Shown here in pieces: positions 63,096 to 64,000 of a stretch of 64,000 bases of DNA. This DNA is from Dehalococcoidia bacterium (GTDB lineage: Bacteria > Chloroflexota > Dehalococcoidia > SZUA-161): assembly GCA_030619685.1 (NCBI GenBank), contig JAUXAX010000002.1:62001-126000 (forward strand), read 5' to 3'. The notes beneath the pieces were generated by a model. It was not told the origin of the DNA. It did no database searches and worked only from the letters and a program-made list of their open reading frames with translations. A program made the position numbers and the translations under genes. How positions within the stretch are numbered: position 1 is the stretch's first letter; the number at the start of each line of letters is the position of its first letter.

Positions 63096-64000
63096 ATGGG
63101 CCCGCTGGAAGGAATAAGGGTGTTGGACCTATCACGATATGGTCCTGGTAGATACTGCTCCATGATCCTGGGCGATCTTGGCGCGGAGGTGATCATGGTA
63201 GAGATGCCGAGGACTGCCGGTCAGATGCCCCGCATGTTAACCGACGATACCGAGGTGCGCTACGTGGCACACAACCGCAACAAGAAGTGCATTGCTCTCA
63301 ATCTGAAAAGGGAAGAGGGCAAGGACATTTTCTTCCGGCTGGTAGAGAAGGTAGATATAATCATCGAGACCTACCGCCCCGGGGCGCTCAAGCGCCGGGG
63401 CATGGACTACGACACGGTGAGCAAGCTCAACCCGCGGCTAATCTATTGCTCTATTACAGGATACGGGCAAAACGGCCCCTATGCCCAGCGACCAGGCCAT
63501 GACATCAACTTCGTCGGTCTGGCCGGGGTCCTGGGCCTCAGCGGGAGCAAGGATGGACCACCACCCTACCTCATCTCACCCATGATTGCCGACGTCCTTG
63601 GGGGAACTAACCAGGCTGCTATTGCTATTATCGCCGCCCTCTTTGCCCGGGAGAAGACAGGCAAAGGGCAGTACATAGACGTCTCCAGCACCGATGGGCT
63701 AGTGTTCTACCACTGGATTCATGGGCCGCAGTATCTCCGAGACGGTAGATTGCCGCAGCGGGCGGAGTTGCCTACGGGCTGCGACATCGCTTGGATGAAT
63801 ATCTACAAAGCCGGGGATGGCAAGTACTTCACCTTGGGGTGCTTTGAGCCCTGGCTGTGGGCCAACCTGTGCCGCTTGGTAGGCAGGGAGGACTTCATTC
63901 CTGCCCAATTTGGCCCAATCGAGAAGCAAAAGGAGATGTACGAAGCACTCTCCGAGGTCTTTGCCACCAAAGACAGAGAGGAATGGATAAAGTTGATGGA
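63096..64000 (+). CDS. CoA-transferase III family protein (3' end beyond window)
   Basis: The first 301 codons of a CaiB/BaiF-fold gene, open to the window end. It begins MGPLEGIRVLDLSRYGPGRYC and has GDLGAEVIMVEMPR, ETYRPGALKRRGMDYDTV, GYGQNGPYAQRPGHDINFVGLAGVLG. His135-Asp136 in GHDIN points to an alpha-methylacyl-CoA racemase-like site, as in the gene at 61023. ATG 63096 follows AAGGGG by about six bases. The two racemase-like genes flank the nitroreductase on opposite strands. Confidence 0.88.
   Translation, partial: MGPLEGIRVLDLSRYGPGRYCSMILGDLGAEVIMVEMPRTAGQMPRMLTDDTEVRYVAHNRNKKCIALNLKREEGKDIFFRLVEKVDIIIETYRPGALKRRGMDYDTVSKLNPRLIYCSITGYGQNGPYAQRPGHDINFVGLAGVLGLSGSKDGPPPYLISPMIADVLGGTNQAAIAIIAALFAREKTGKGQYIDVSSTDGLVFYHWIHGPQYLRDGRLPQRAELPTGCDIAWMNIYKAGDGKYFTLGCFEPWLWANLCRLVGREDFIPAQFGPIEKQKEMYEALSEVFATKDREEWIKLM

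Noticed and set aside
1..64000. tRNA, rRNA, CRISPR arrays, intact insertion sequences, prophage
   Set aside because: Looked for T-loop and anticodon patterns, spaced repeats, transposase motifs and phage structural genes; none was found.

Overview
The window is a stretch of bacterial chromosome of moderately high G+C with dense genes, AGGAGG-type ribosome binding sites, frequent TTG and GTG starts, and many readable sigma70-type promoters (TTGACN-N17-TANNNT). The gene set (RNA polymerase genes, a divergent thymidylate synthase, DUF72, DUF503, DUF4389, DUF5679, many CoA-transferase III and NDP-forming acyl-CoA synthetase paralogues, oxygen-sensitive 2-hydroxyacyl-CoA dehydratase subunits) best fits an anaerobic member of the Chloroflexota, probably Dehalococcoidia from sediment or the subsurface. 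That assignment is inferred from gene content, not from a phylogeny.

Layout. 1-15150: housekeeping block: rpoB-rpoC (one-base overlap), a strong hairpin, valS with its own promoter, a zinc-ribbon protein, DUF503, a MrfA/Hrq1-type helicase and DUF72. 15150-24000: small accessory genes: two tandem paralogues of unknown family, thymidylate synthase-like, a cysteine-less MGMT-like protein, a crotonase plus SDR pair whose SDR seems to start at AUA, an alpha/beta hydrolase, a GNAT, and a four-gene membrane-protein operon (DUF4389, PspC). 24100-28830: a MshA-like glycosyltransferase, a tandem-GNAT protein of MshD size and a MshB-like PIG-L deacetylase, the last two divergently transcribed from one overlapping bidirectional promoter, flanked by a FemAB/CelD-like acyltransferase and a glyoxalase-II-like hydrolase. 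This is the best candidate for an undescribed system: a mycothiol-like low-molecular-weight thiol pathway outside Actinobacteria. 28900-34800: a B12-binding radical SAM enzyme, SMR transporter, membrane proteins and a TreT-like trehalose synthase. 35567-48855: central and acyl-CoA metabolism: PPDK, an acyl-CoA mutase large subunit with Phe at the Tyr89 position, a CoA-transferase, three acyl-CoA synthetase alpha-type proteins and one beta subunit, a SnoaL-like protein and a DUF362 protein.

48951-50064: rpsP-khpA-rimM translation operon, closed by a hairpin without trmD or rplS. 50164-53330: small proteins (DUF5679, a lipoprotein, SRPBCC, a cysteine-rich ATC-hydrolase/V4R-like protein, an alpha/beta hydrolase). 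53757-58200: a CoA-transferase, then a tight operon of two HgdB/BcrC-type dehydratase subunits and a ferredoxin, preceded by a consensus promoter whose predicted start lies in a perfect 15-bp inverted repeat. 58370-64000: a large CFI-box surface protein with a ~230-nt leader, two AMACR/CoA-transferase III genes (the last cut by the window end) and a nitroreductase.

Together, the second half describes a cell that activates acids with ADP-forming synthetases or CoA-transferases, rearranges and dehydrates acyl-CoAs with B12 and radical chemistry, and makes PEP through PPDK. No rRNA, tRNA, CRISPR array, prophage or intact insertion sequence was seen.
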